Positions 26,894-35,644 of a stretch of 64,000 bases of DNA are shown here, one piece after another (position 1 is the first letter of the stretch; each line of letters opens with the position of its first letter). The stretch is from an uncultured Fodinibius sp. Its GTDB lineage: Bacteria > Bacteroidota > Rhodothermia > Balneolales > Balneolaceae. Below the pieces are notes generated by a model, which saw only the letters and a program-made list of their open reading frames with translations, made no database searches and was not told the origin of the DNA. Both the position numbers and the translations under genes were made by a program. The DNA is taken from assembly GCA_913057775.1 (NCBI GenBank), contig CAJXOG010000001.1, forward strand, positions 186,001 to 250,000, read 5' to 3'.

Positions 26894-27398
26894 AAAAAGG
26901 GGGATTCTTGCTGTACTATTTATCGCTTTTATTCTAAGCGGTTGTTTTAGATATAGCTTTACGGGGACTTCCATTCCCGAGGATGTAAACTCAGTTTATA
27001 TTCCCTTCTTTGCTGATCAGTCATCGGGTGGTATTGGGAACCTGAGTGATCAGTTAAATACAGCTTTGGTTGATCGATTTATCAATCAAACAAAACTGCA
27101 GCTTTCGAATTCACGAAATGCCGCTGATGCCGTTCTGGAGGGATCTATTGTCGGTTATGCCAATGAACCTTTTAGTGTAACCGGCGAAGGCCAAAGCAGT
27201 TTAAACGAAGTTTCCATCTCGGTACGGGCTACCTTTCAATATACTGATAAAGAGCAAGCCGAATGGAGTAGCACATTCAATGGATCAGACACCTATGATA
27301 CCAACGAAAATCCTATTGAGGGCGAAACAAACGCGGCCGTTGAAGCCCTCAACCAAATAGCTGACAACATGTTTAATGATGCAGTTAGCGGCTGGTAG
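26880..27398 (+). CDS. lptE: LptE-like LPS-assembly lipoprotein
   Basis: The 172-residue outer-membrane lipoprotein has a signal with Cys22 in ILSGCFRYSFTG. The GCFRYSFTGTSIP start and PFFADQSSGG match the Bacteroidota LptE-like family, which plugs the LptD translocon during lipopolysaccharide insertion. The start at 26880 is chosen because it sits just before the signal peptide; an upstream in-frame ATG at 26784 would only add residues overlapping the activator gene. The 14-bp overlap with the sigma-54 activator implies coupling. LptD is not in the window. Confidence 0.85.
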   Translation: MICNKKRGILAVLFIAFILSGCFRYSFTGTSIPEDVNSVYIPFFADQSSGGIGNLSDQLNTALVDRFINQTKLQLSNSRNAADAVLEGSIVGYANEPFSVTGEGQSSLNEVSISVRATFQYTDKEQAEWSSTFNGSDTYDTNENPIEGETNAAVEALNQIADNMFNDAVSGW

Positions 27399-27483
27399 TA
27401 TTGAAGAATATTTTGATGAGCAACACAAATCTATTTATATGATAAGCGTAAAAATTTGGTCGGGAATCAGTAAGTATTAACAA

Positions 27484-28122
27484 ATGCCTCAGTTACCGTT
27501 TAAAATTCCAAAATCGCTGGCTTCTTATGCCGAACATTTTGACAAGGAGCCAATCGAAGCTACAAAGCGACTCAAAAAACAGCTCAAAAAACGAGGGCCC
27601 GATGCCGTAGGGCATTTTTTGTTGGCATGGTTTTACCACTTAGAAGGAATGGATGACCAGGCTGTTGATGAAGCTGTTAAAGCCCGAATTTTTGCCCCGG
27701 GCAGCCCATTTTTCGAGAAACTGCACTATTACCTGAGTCATCCCAATACCTTTGAAGCGTGGACACCTGATTCTAAAACGGTATCATCTAAAAACAATCC
27801 TCAATCATTAGATGAACCCGGACCTGTTTTAAACTTGGATTCGCTTATTCAAAAGCTTGCCTCGGTTGAATCAAAGCGGATACGTCCGGACAAAAAAGAA
27901 GAAACGAAGGACAAAAACAATAAGAAGGTCTCGGTCGATAATGTTGATGATATTGTCTCGGTAACGCTGGCCCAAATCCATGAGCGGCAGGGTAAGCTGG
28001 ATGCCGCCATTCGCACCTATGAACAACTCAAAGAATTGAGGCCCAATAAAAGAGAACAATACCAGAAAGAGATTATTCGGCTCAAAGCCTCAAAAGAGCA
28101 AGGCAACAGCGAAGAAGAGTAA
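27484..28122 (+). CDS. TPR-like protein of unknown function
   Basis: The 212-residue protein has no signal peptide. Helical repeat segments at the N-terminus (about 15-75: DAVGHFLLAWFYHLEGMDDQ) and C-terminus (about 160-205: VTLAQIHERQGKLDAAIRTY) look like tetratricopeptide repeats. They are separated by a long, low-complexity Ser/Lys/Asp-rich linker (about 95-155). It follows lptE by 85 bp on the same strand. In related genomes a TPR gene often trails lptE; the function is unknown, perhaps scaffolding. Confidence 0.6.
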   Translation: MPQLPFKIPKSLASYAEHFDKEPIEATKRLKKQLKKRGPDAVGHFLLAWFYHLEGMDDQAVDEAVKARIFAPGSPFFEKLHYYLSHPNTFEAWTPDSKTVSSKNNPQSLDEPGPVLNLDSLIQKLASVESKRIRPDKKEETKDKNNKKVSVDNVDDIVSVTLAQIHERQGKLDAAIRTYEQLKELRPNKREQYQKEIIRLKASKEQGNSEEE

Positions 28123-28147
28123 CGTCCTGCCCTATCTACTCTTTTAA

Positions 28148-28792
28148 TTACTCTTTCACAAAAGGATTGGCCTTCTTTTCATGCCCAACCGTTGTTTTTT
28201 CTCCGTGACCCGGATATACGACCGTATCATCCGGCAGCGAATATAACTGCTCCCGAATGGATTTTTCCAACACTTTGAAATCTCCTTTATATAAATCAGT
28301 ACGACCTATACCCTCTCTAAAAAGAGCATCACCTGCAATCACCATGCCATCGGATTTGCTGTAGAGCGAAACGTGATCAGGAGCGTGACCGGGGGTATAT
28401 CGAACATCAAAAGAAAAATTACCAATGTTCCACTCATCAATAATAGGTAAAACCTCAGGATCAAAAGAAAAACCATCGGATGTAAATCCAAACATGGCTG
28501 CCTGCGAACCAAAGTTATTCCACAAGTGGCGATCCTTATCGCTTAAATAAACAGGAATATTATAATCATCGACCACCCTTTGCAATCCCAACACATGATC
28601 TACATGAGCATGTGTCAATACTATAGCAAATAGATCTAAATCCTGATCATCAATCTGTTTTATTACTTTTTGAAATTCTGAATCTTCCAAAAAACCGGGA
28701 TCAATGATCAAGGCCTCTTTCCCTTCAGTCAGCAGGTAGGTATTTTCAGCAAATGGACCGACAGTATATTTAGTAACCTTCATATGTAACAC
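28148..28792 (-). CDS. MBL-fold metallo-hydrolase (glyoxalase II-like)
   Basis: The 214-residue cytoplasmic metallo-beta-lactamase-fold enzyme has the metal motif LTHAHVDHVLG (HxHxDH). Further ligands appear in RYTPGHAPDHVSLYS, IAGDALFREGIGRTDL and VVYPGHGEKTT. This arrangement matches the YcbL/glyoxalase II-like group that hydrolyses S-acyl-glutathione or related thioesters, though the substrate cannot be read from sequence. It lies downstream of rpmE2 on the same strand, beyond that gene's terminator, and converges with the TPR gene. Confidence 0.88.
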   Translation of the reverse strand: MLHMKVTKYTVGPFAENTYLLTEGKEALIIDPGFLEDSEFQKVIKQIDDQDLDLFAIVLTHAHVDHVLGLQRVVDDYNIPVYLSDKDRHLWNNFGSQAAMFGFTSDGFSFDPEVLPIIDEWNIGNFSFDVRYTPGHAPDHVSLYSKSDGMVIAGDALFREGIGRTDLYKGDFKVLEKSIREQLYSLPDDTVVYPGHGEKTTVGHEKKANPFVKE

Positions 28793-28815
28793 TCATCCAT
28801 TAAAAATAATCAAAT

Positions 28816-28850
28816 AAAAAAGGGATGCATCTCATAGCGAAATGCATCCC
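28816..28850 (-). terminator. Intrinsic terminator after rpmE2
   Basis: Read on the minus strand, GGGATGCAT and ATGCATCCC form a 9-bp stem around an 11-nt loop, directly followed by TTTTTT (complement of 28816-28821). It lies 26 nt after the rpmE2 stop. Confidence 0.85.
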
Positions 28851-28876
28851 CAAACTCCTTAATCTTCCAAAAAGGC

Positions 28877-29095
28877 TTAGTCGTCTTGTTTACCGTAACG
28901 CTTCTTAAAGCGATCGATACGACCAGCTTTCTTCTGGAAGTTCATGTTGCCGGTATAGAAAGGATGGTTCTTAGAATCAACCTCGCTGCGATACACATCG
29001 TCTTTGGTATCTATCGTGCTGCGAGTTTTAAATTCGGTACCATCGCTCATCACAACCGTAATCTCTTTGTAATCTGGGTGAATTCCGTCTTTCAT
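28877..29095 (-). CDS. rpmE2: Ribosomal protein bL31, zinc-free type B
   Basis: The 72-residue large-subunit ribosomal protein shows the L31 N-terminus (GIHPDYKEITVVMSDG) and the signature HPFYTG with a basic tail (RIDRFKKRYGKQ). There is no cysteine, so the zinc ribbon of type A L31 is absent. This C-minus form is often induced under zinc limitation in species with both paralogs. A well-spaced promoter lies upstream and an intrinsic terminator downstream, so it is a monocistronic unit. Confidence 0.96.
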   Translation of the reverse strand: MKDGIHPDYKEITVVMSDGTEFKTRSTIDTKDDVYRSEVDSKNHPFYTGNMNFQKKAGRIDRFKKRYGKQDD

Positions 29096-29132
29096 GGGAT
29101 TATTAAATTTCTTTATTGCTTAATTCGGTCGA

Positions 29133-29163
29133 TAAATATAAGGGCTTCCTAGCCTACTTGCAA
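29133..29163 (-). promoter_or_regulatory. Bacteroidota-type promoter of rpmE2
   Basis: On the minus strand TTG (29163-29161) is followed after 20 nt by TATATTTA (29140-29133), close to TTTG-N19-TAnnTTTG. The inferred transcript would start near 29126, about 30 nt before the rpmE2 start codon. Confidence 0.55.
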
Positions 29164-29169
29164 TCACAA

Positions 29170-30693
29170 TCATTGCTCAAAATCCTCGAAATCATCCAGA
29201 TCGTCAATAGATCCGAGCATGCTTCCCAACATATCGGAATAGCTTCGAGCATTATCCAAATCCTCCTTACCTACCATCGAATGCTGGTGTAGTGCCTCGA
29301 TAACAAAGTCCATAAGTACATACTGATTGTTATCTTTGTCGATCAACGAATTTTTCTCCACCAATGATGAGAGCCCATCAACACGATCAAGCAATTCTTC
29401 ATATTCTTTTCGACTCATGTTATCACTGATATCCAATGTGTTGCCATCGGCAAACCAATCGAGCACCGGCTGATAGATATTCTCATCACTTTTTTTCTGT
29501 TCAGCAGGATCGGGAAAATACCGGGCAAACGTTTTTTTGATCCCCTGCCCAATAAGGTGTTTAGCAACATTCAATGCTCCTTCCTGCTCACCTTCATAAA
29601 CCAACTCCAGCTTTCCGGTAAGTGCAGGCACAATATGAAATACATCCGTGATCCGTGCCACCGTTTCCGACTCGTCATTCACCAGTGCCCGGCGTTCAGC
29701 TGCAGAAATAAGCTGCTCCATTGCTGTGATTGTCATCCGGGTAGACACCCCACTCTTTTGATCGATGTATTCCGATTCTCTGGCTTCAAAAGCAATCTGC
29801 TCCAGTAATTTCTTAATCACCATTGGAATCGTCACATCCACAGCGCCATCACGCGAAATCCAGGCTTCCTGCTGGGTGATTTTCATTCCTGTTTCTAACT
29901 CCTTGGGATAATGCGTTAAAATCTGAGAATCGATACGATCTTTAAGCGGGGTAATAATACTTCCCCGGTTGGTATAGTCCTCAGGATTGGCGGAAAACAC
30001 CATCAGCACATCCAGCGGAATACGAATATTAAATCCTCGAATCTGGATATCGCGCTCCTGCATGATATTAAGAAGTGCTACCTGAATACGCGGCTGTAGG
30101 TCGGGTAACTCATTAATCGCAAAAATTCCGCGATTTGTTCGTGGTACCAATCCAAAATTTATGACATTCTCATCAGCCAGCGTAAGTTTTTGGGCCGCTG
30201 CCTTAATGGGATCGATATCTCCGATCAGATCGGCCACGGCCGTATCGGGCGTCGCGAGCTTTTCTCCATACCGTTCACTGCGATGGATCCAGCGAATGGG
30301 TGTGTCGTCTCCTTTTTCTTCAACCAATTCCCTGGCATGCTTTGATACGGGATTAAATGGATCGTCATTGATCTCCGAACCCTCAACAACGGGCATGTAC
30401 TCATCCAAAAAAGAAGTTAGCTGGCGCAATATTTTAGTCTTTGCCTGTCCCCGTAACCCAAGTAAAATAATATCGTGTCTGGCAAGCAACGCATGCTGCA
30501 GCTGTGGAATAACAGATTTGTCGTATCCCATAATATCAGGAAAAAGGGTTTCTCCTGATTTTATTTTCTCGATTACGTTTTGTCTTATTTCTTCCTTAAC
30601 CGAAATAGACTCCCAGCCTGATTCCTTTAATTCACCTAATGTATGAACAGTACTTTGCAATTTTCCCATTTTCCTCATTAATAATTTTTGCAA
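29170..30693 (-). CDS. Magnesium-chelatase subunit I-like (MoxR-related) AAA+ ATPase
   Basis: The 507-residue cytoplasmic ATPase has an AAA+ core at about 55-360 with the ChlI pattern: an altered Walker A loop in LLGLRGQAKTKI, the Walker B region GIFAINELPDLQP and sensor 1 in VLMVFSANPEDYTNRG. A C-terminal helical region with acidic residues follows. Such ATPases normally work with a von Willebrand A-domain partner in metal insertion or complex remodelling, but none is adjacent. The last 20 or so residues are Asp/Glu-rich. Met9 is an alternative start. No chlorophyll-type genes are present, so a true chelatase role is unlikely. Confidence 0.85.
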   Translation of the reverse strand: MQKLLMRKMGKLQSTVHTLGELKESGWESISVKEEIRQNVIEKIKSGETLFPDIMGYDKSVIPQLQHALLARHDIILLGLRGQAKTKILRQLTSFLDEYMPVVEGSEINDDPFNPVSKHARELVEEKGDDTPIRWIHRSERYGEKLATPDTAVADLIGDIDPIKAAAQKLTLADENVINFGLVPRTNRGIFAINELPDLQPRIQVALLNIMQERDIQIRGFNIRIPLDVLMVFSANPEDYTNRGSIITPLKDRIDSQILTHYPKELETGMKITQQEAWISRDGAVDVTIPMVIKKLLEQIAFEARESEYIDQKSGVSTRMTITAMEQLISAAERRALVNDESETVARITDVFHIVPALTGKLELVYEGEQEGALNVAKHLIGQGIKKTFARYFPDPAEQKKSDENIYQPVLDWFADGNTLDISDNMSRKEYEELLDRVDGLSSLVEKNSLIDKDNNQYVLMDFVIEALHQHSMVGKEDLDNARSYSDMLGSMLGSIDDLDDFEDFEQ

Positions 30694-30864
30694 TTCGGAA
30701 TAATTAACAACCCATTAAGAAGCAGAATCATTTCATAAATAATGGATATAATTTTTATCGCGAACCTTGCTAAAGTAAACGACTTATTTATAGTATAAAA
30801 AAATTACCGATTGAGTACGTATTTACTTGAATCTCTCCTTATAAATTGTTAGATATCAGAAGAT

Positions 30865-30880
30865 ATGAAAGCGCTTACAT
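30865..30880. promoter_or_regulatory. LacI-type operator O1 before susC
   Basis: ATGAAAGCGCTTACAT is a near-palindrome with the central CG typical of LacI-family sites. It is the mirror image of the second site (30913-30928), centre-to-centre distance 48 bp. The maltose-locus LacI (49216-50235) is the likely binder because the same motif precedes its own gene. Confidence 0.75.
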
Positions 30881-30912
30881 ATCCTACTGAGGATTAAAAT
30901 TTTTTATACGTC

Positions 30913-30928
30913 ATGTAAGCGCTTTCAT
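30913..30928. promoter_or_regulatory. LacI-type operator O2 before susC
   Basis: ATGTAAGCGCTTTCAT is the exact reverse complement of O1 (30865-30880) and lies 90 bp before the susC start. Two facing sites suggest cooperative or looped binding. Confidence 0.75.
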
Positions 30929-31017
30929 ACATAATGCAAATTGAAAATGGTCAACACATTTATCCTCTATTAAAGAGTATGTTCAAGACTTATCCACAAT
31001 AATCTAAACCAACCTTT

Positions 31018-33990
31018 ATGATACCAATCAAAAAGCTACTCATTACATCGTGCCTGATTCTGGGGTTCACGCTTCCCGGGTTAGCACAGACTTCTGTATC
31101 GGGAACAGTAACAGACGCACAGTCAGGAGAAACGCTGCCGGGTGTTAATATTACTATTAAAAATATGCCCGAACGCGGAACTGCTACCAATGCAAACGGA
31201 ACCTATAGCTTAAATGTACCATCGTTGCAAGATACACTGGTATTTTCTTTTGTAGGATTCGTCAGGCAAGAAGTCCCAATCAATGGACGAACAACCATTG
31301 ATGTTGCTCTTTCACCCGATGTGCAACAACTCGAAGATGTTGTTGTTATCGGTTACGGTACGCAGGATGTGGACGATAATACCGGATCAATTACATCCGT
31401 AAGTTCTGAAGATTTTAACGAAGGAGCGGTCACATCGCCCGAAGAACTATTCCAGGGTAAAGCGGCCGGTGTTACTGTAACATCAAATGACGGTGCACCC
31501 GGTAGCGGAGCTACTATCCGTATTCGAGGAGGGTCTTCCCTGTCGGCCAGCAACGATCCCCTCTTTGTAATTGATGGTGTGCCTTTGGATGGTGGAGGCA
31601 TTTCGGGAATGAGAAACCCACTCAATACAATTAACCCGAATGATATCGAGTCCATCTCTATATTAAAGGATGCTTCCGCAACAGCCATTTACGGCTCTCG
31701 TGCTTCGAATGGTGTTATCCTTATTGAAACCAAAAAAGGAGAAGTTGGCCAAAATTTTGCAGTTAATTACACTGGTAAAGCATCGTACCAAACAAATGCT
31801 AAAGAGCTTGAATTGCTTTCCATCGATGAGTTTCGGAATACTATTGAAGAACAATTCGGTCAAAATGGTACTCAATATCTTGGAAATACCAATACAGACT
31901 GGCAGGACAGAATTTATGAGAATGCTGTCAGCCAAGAACATAATCTAAGCTTTACGGGAGCCTATAATGATCTCCCCTATCGTGTTTCGCTAGGATTTGC
32001 AGGCAATGAAGGCATTTTGAAGACTTCTCAGATGAATCGGCTAACCGGTTCTATTAATCTAAATCCTACATTTTTAGATAATGCTCTGAAAGTAAATATG
32101 AATATCAAAGGTATGCAGGTGAAAAATCAATTTGCCAATCAAGGAGCAATTGGTAACGCAATAAGATTTGATCCTACTAAACCAGTAAAAATTGATACTT
32201 CAGGTGCCCCTTATGGCGGTTATTATACCTGGGTCGATAATGCCGGTAATAGAATACCCGTTGCTCCGTCCAATCCAGTGGCTCTTCTTGAACAAACAAA
32301 CGATGAATCTACTGTCTACCGTTCTATTGGTAATCTTAAATTAGATTATTCCTTGCCTTTTATTCCTAACTTAAGTGCAAATCTTAACTTAGGATATGAT
32401 TATTCAAATGTCGGTAACGGTCTTTACAGTGTTCAAGATAATGCAGCGTTTGAAGATGACGGATCAGCTGCTACAGGTATTCGCAGAAATTATGATCAGA
32501 ATAAGGAAAATGAACTCTTAGATTTTTATGTAAACTATGATAAAGAGTTCGAATCCATCGAAAGCACAATAGATTTTACCGGTGGGTATTCTTGGGAACA
32601 TCACTATTCACAAGGTTCAACATATGAAACAAACTATGATCGAGCAGATACAGTGGTGGTAGATCAAGATACTGATTATGAAACTGAACACTATATAGTT
32701 TCCTTTTTTGGTCGAGCGAATTATACCTTTAAAGATAAATACTTATTAACCGTAACACTTCGTCAGGATGGTACTTCCAGATTTTCGGAAGATAATCGGT
32801 GGGGACTCTTCCCTTCTGCTGCCCTGGCATGGAAGGTTCACGAAGAATCATTCTTTTCAGGAGTAGATGAACTTAACCAATTTAAGTTAAGACTTGGATA
32901 TGGCGTTACCGGACAACAGCGTATAAATCAAGGTGACTACCCTTATCTAGGAACATATACTTATAGTGAACCCAATGCTCGATACCAATTCGGAGATGAC
33001 TTTGTTCAAACCCTTCGTCCTGAAGGTTATAATGCCAACTTAAAATGGGAAGAAACCACAACCTATAATATTGGTTTGGATTATGGCTTGTTTGATGACC
33101 GAATTTTTGGTTCGTTTGAAGCTTACTACCGCGAAACAAATGACCTCCTAAACGAAGTGCCCGTTTCTGCAGGAACAAACTTTACCAATCGTATTTTATC
33201 CAATATCGGTACGCTAGAAGTTAAAGGAGTAGAATTTAATATTACCGGACGACCAATATCTACAGAAGACACATATTGGGAGATAGGGTTAAATGCTACT
33301 CATAATGTAGATGAGATAACTAAACTCACTACTGTAGATGATCCTGACTACATCGGAGTAGAAACCGGCGGTATTGCAGGTGGCGTCGGTAACACGATAC
33401 AAATTCATAGTGTGGGACATCCCCGAAGTTCTTTTTATGTGTATGAACAAGTTTATAATGAGAGCGGTGATCCCATTGAAGGAGTTTATGTAGATCGGAA
33501 TGGCGATGGACAAATAACAGCTGATGATAAATACAGGCATGAAAGTCCCAATGCAGATCTTACACTTGGTCTCTCTTCCCGCTTTGAGTATAAAAATTGG
33601 GATGCTTCATTTTCTGCCCGCGCGAATTTGGGAAACTATGTGTATAATAACGTAGCCTCAAGCAATGGATTTTATAGTGATATGCTCTATAACCAGTATA
33701 TTCGTAATGCACCAGCTTCCATTAAAGAGACCAATTTCTATAATGCACAATTTCACTCTGATCATTATGTCGAAAATGCATCTTTCCTTCGCATGGATAA
33801 CATTTCTATGGGATACACCCTCAATAATGTGTTTGATCAAGTTAAGTCCCTCAGAGTGTCTGCAACTATTCAAAATGCATTTGTAATTTCTAACTACAGT
33901 GGGCTTGATCCCGAGGTGTTCAGCGGTATTGATAACAATATATATCCCCGCCCTCGTACCTTTGTACTTGGATTGAACCTCAATTTTTAA
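31018..33990 (+). CDS. susC: SusC/RagA-type TonB-dependent outer-membrane transporter
   Basis: The 990-residue outer-membrane transporter is expected to import malto-oligosaccharides. A signal peptide (ending near LPGLAQ) is followed by a carboxypeptidase-regulatory-like domain (about 25-105: SGTVTDAQSGETLPGVNI), the SusC linker with TonB-box-like VVIGYGTQ, a plug domain (about 120-240: GAPGSGATIRIRGGSSLSAS, LFVIDGVPLD, KDASATAIYGSRASNGVIL) and a 22-stranded barrel to the end. It is followed by susD after 25 bp and susE, the normal order for a polysaccharide locus. Starch is inferred from the amylases and maltose phosphorylase nearby. Expression should answer to the two operators upstream. 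Confidence 0.95.
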   Translation: MIPIKKLLITSCLILGFTLPGLAQTSVSGTVTDAQSGETLPGVNITIKNMPERGTATNANGTYSLNVPSLQDTLVFSFVGFVRQEVPINGRTTIDVALSPDVQQLEDVVVIGYGTQDVDDNTGSITSVSSEDFNEGAVTSPEELFQGKAAGVTVTSNDGAPGSGATIRIRGGSSLSASNDPLFVIDGVPLDGGGISGMRNPLNTINPNDIESISILKDASATAIYGSRASNGVILIETKKGEVGQNFAVNYTGKASYQTNAKELELLSIDEFRNTIEEQFGQNGTQYLGNTNTDWQDRIYENAVSQEHNLSFTGAYNDLPYRVSLGFAGNEGILKTSQMNRLTGSINLNPTFLDNALKVNMNIKGMQVKNQFANQGAIGNAIRFDPTKPVKIDTSGAPYGGYYTWVDNAGNRIPVAPSNPVALLEQTNDESTVYRSIGNLKLDYSLPFIPNLSANLNLGYDYSNVGNGLYSVQDNAAFEDDGSAATGIRRNYDQNKENELLDFYVNYDKEFESIESTIDFTGGYSWEHHYSQGSTYETNYDRADTVVVDQDTDYETEHYIVSFFGRANYTFKDKYLLTVTLRQDGTSRFSEDNRWGLFPSAALAWKVHEESFFSGVDELNQFKLRLGYGVTGQQRINQGDYPYLGTYTYSEPNARYQFGDDFVQTLRPEGYNANLKWEETTTYNIGLDYGLFDDRIFGSFEAYYRETNDLLNEVPVSAGTNFTNRILSNIGTLEVKGVEFNITGRPISTEDTYWEIGLNATHNVDEITKLTTVDDPDYIGVETGGIAGGVGNTIQIHSVGHPRSSFYVYEQVYNESGDPIEGVYVDRNGDGQITADDKYRHESPNADLTLGLSSRFEYKNWDASFSARANLGNYVYNNVASSNGFYSDMLYNQYIRNAPASIKETNFYNAQFHSDHYVENASFLRMDNISMGYTLNNVFDQVKSLRVSATIQNAFVISNYSGLDPEVFSGIDNNIYPRPRTFVLGLNLNF

Positions 33991-34015
33991 TTGAAATTCT
34001 TTAAAACCAAAAATT

Positions 34016-35599
34016 ATGTTTACCAATAAATATAAAATATTATCGATAGCATTAGTTGCTATCTTGGTTTCCTTTGCTACTACCTCTTGTGTGGATGATT
34101 TAAATACTAGTCCACTGGATGATGATGTAGTGACTTCAAAAGCTGTTTATGAAACTCCCGAGGACTACCGGCAAGTATTAGCAAAATTATATGCCGGATT
34201 TGCTGCAACCGGACAACAAGGCCCGGCTGGTGATCCTGATATTCAAGGTATTGATGAGGGATTTTCAAGCTATGTACGAATGTACTGGGTTTCCCAACAA
34301 ATTCCGACTGATGAAGCAGTAGTTGGATGGACAGATCCCGGACTTCCCCAGTTTAACTTTCAAACTTGGGGAGCTTCAAATGACTTCGTCATGGGAATGT
34401 ACAGCCGTATTTATTACGAAATTGCACTCACCAATGAGTTTATTCGCAATGCACAAGGAAATGATAACGCAGATGTTCAAACTTATAATGCCGAAGCTCG
34501 TTTCTTACGAGCCCTAAGTTATTGGCATGCTCTTGATCTCTTTGGCGGTGGAGTTCCTTTCGTCACTGAAGAAGATGGGGTTGGCGCTTATAATCCTGAA
34601 CCTATCAGTAATCAAGAACTCTTTACCTACATTGAGGACGAATTGTTAGCAATTATAGGCGAAAATGGTGATGCCAGTGAATTAGCAGACCCGGGTCAAG
34701 CAGAATATGGAAGAGCTGACAAAGGAGCTGCATGGATGCTACTGGCAAAGCTTTATCTCAATGCCGAAGTTTATATTGGAGAAGATCGTTATAGCGATGC
34801 ACTTACTTATGCCGATAAAGTTATCGAAGAAGGTGGATACACACTTGAAGAAGACTATGACCACCTTTTCCTTGCCGATAATCATACGGCCAACGGTATC
34901 ATATTTCCCATCACCTTCGACGGCAACAATACCAAAACCTACGGTGGTACCAGTTTTATTATACATGCTGCAATTGGTGGCGATATGAGTGCGGCAAATT
35001 TCGGAGTTGATGGCGGTTGGTCCGGGCACCGTGTTACACCACAATTTGTAGATAAGTTTGATACTGATAATGATGGACGAGCCATGTTTTATACCAATGG
35101 TCAAAGTCTTGAAATAGATGATCTTGCTGACTTTACCAATGGTTACGCCGTAACTAAATGGAAAAACATTACTTCTGACGGACAAACGGGTTCAGTTCCT
35201 GAATTCCCGGATACCGACTTCCCTATGTTCCGCCTTGCTGATGCATATCTTATGTATGCGGAAGCCCATGTCCGTGGCGGTGGCGGCGACCAAACTAAAG
35301 CTGTAAACTTACTCAATGATTTACGAGAACGAGCATTCGGTGATAACTCTGGAGATGTTTCAGCATCAGATTTAAATCCTGATTTTATCATGAATGAACG
35401 TGCTCGCGAGCTTTATTGGGAAGGTCATCGTCGTACCGACTTAATTCGAAACGGTGATTTTACAGGTTCTGATTATGTTTGGGCTTATAAAGGTGGCGAT
35501 CAATCAGGATCAGGAACTTCGGAAATCTATAACGTCTTTCCCATCCCTGCTTCTGAAGTAAATTCCAATACTAACCTGTCACAGAACGATGGTTATTAA
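34016..35599 (+). CDS. susD: SusD/RagB-type glycan-binding surface lipoprotein
   Basis: The 527-residue lipoprotein (Cys25 in ATTSCVDDLN) forms the lid of the SusC transporter. The SusD-like helical fold with TPR elements is indicated by NAEARFLRALSYWHALDLFGG, KGAAWMLLAKLYLNAEVYIG and the C-terminal NERARELYWEGHRRTDLIR, all standard for the family. Length is typical. It lies 25 bp after susC and 45 bp before the susE start. The glycan is probably starch or malto-oligosaccharide, by context. Confidence 0.95.
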   Translation: MFTNKYKILSIALVAILVSFATTSCVDDLNTSPLDDDVVTSKAVYETPEDYRQVLAKLYAGFAATGQQGPAGDPDIQGIDEGFSSYVRMYWVSQQIPTDEAVVGWTDPGLPQFNFQTWGASNDFVMGMYSRIYYEIALTNEFIRNAQGNDNADVQTYNAEARFLRALSYWHALDLFGGGVPFVTEEDGVGAYNPEPISNQELFTYIEDELLAIIGENGDASELADPGQAEYGRADKGAAWMLLAKLYLNAEVYIGEDRYSDALTYADKVIEEGGYTLEEDYDHLFLADNHTANGIIFPITFDGNNTKTYGGTSFIIHAAIGGDMSAANFGVDGGWSGHRVTPQFVDKFDTDNDGRAMFYTNGQSLEIDDLADFTNGYAVTKWKNITSDGQTGSVPEFPDTDFPMFRLADAYLMYAEAHVRGGGGDQTKAVNLLNDLRERAFGDNSGDVSASDLNPDFIMNERARELYWEGHRRTDLIRNGDFTGSDYVWAYKGGDQSGSGTSEIYNVFPIPASEVNSNTNLSQNDGY

Positions 35600-35644
35600 T
35601 GACTAATGATATTCAAATCACTAATTTCTAAAGAGGAAAATAAG

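Larger units (their letters stand above)
30694..31017. promoter_or_regulatory. Regulatory gap before susC carrying two LacI-type operators
   Basis: These 324 bp separate the AAA+ gene (minus) from susC (plus). Besides the paired operators listed separately, the DNA is very AT-rich. I could not place a convincing -33/-7 pair; a weak TTATAAATTG lies at 30839-30848 just upstream of the first operator. No RNA gene is seen. Confidence 0.5.
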
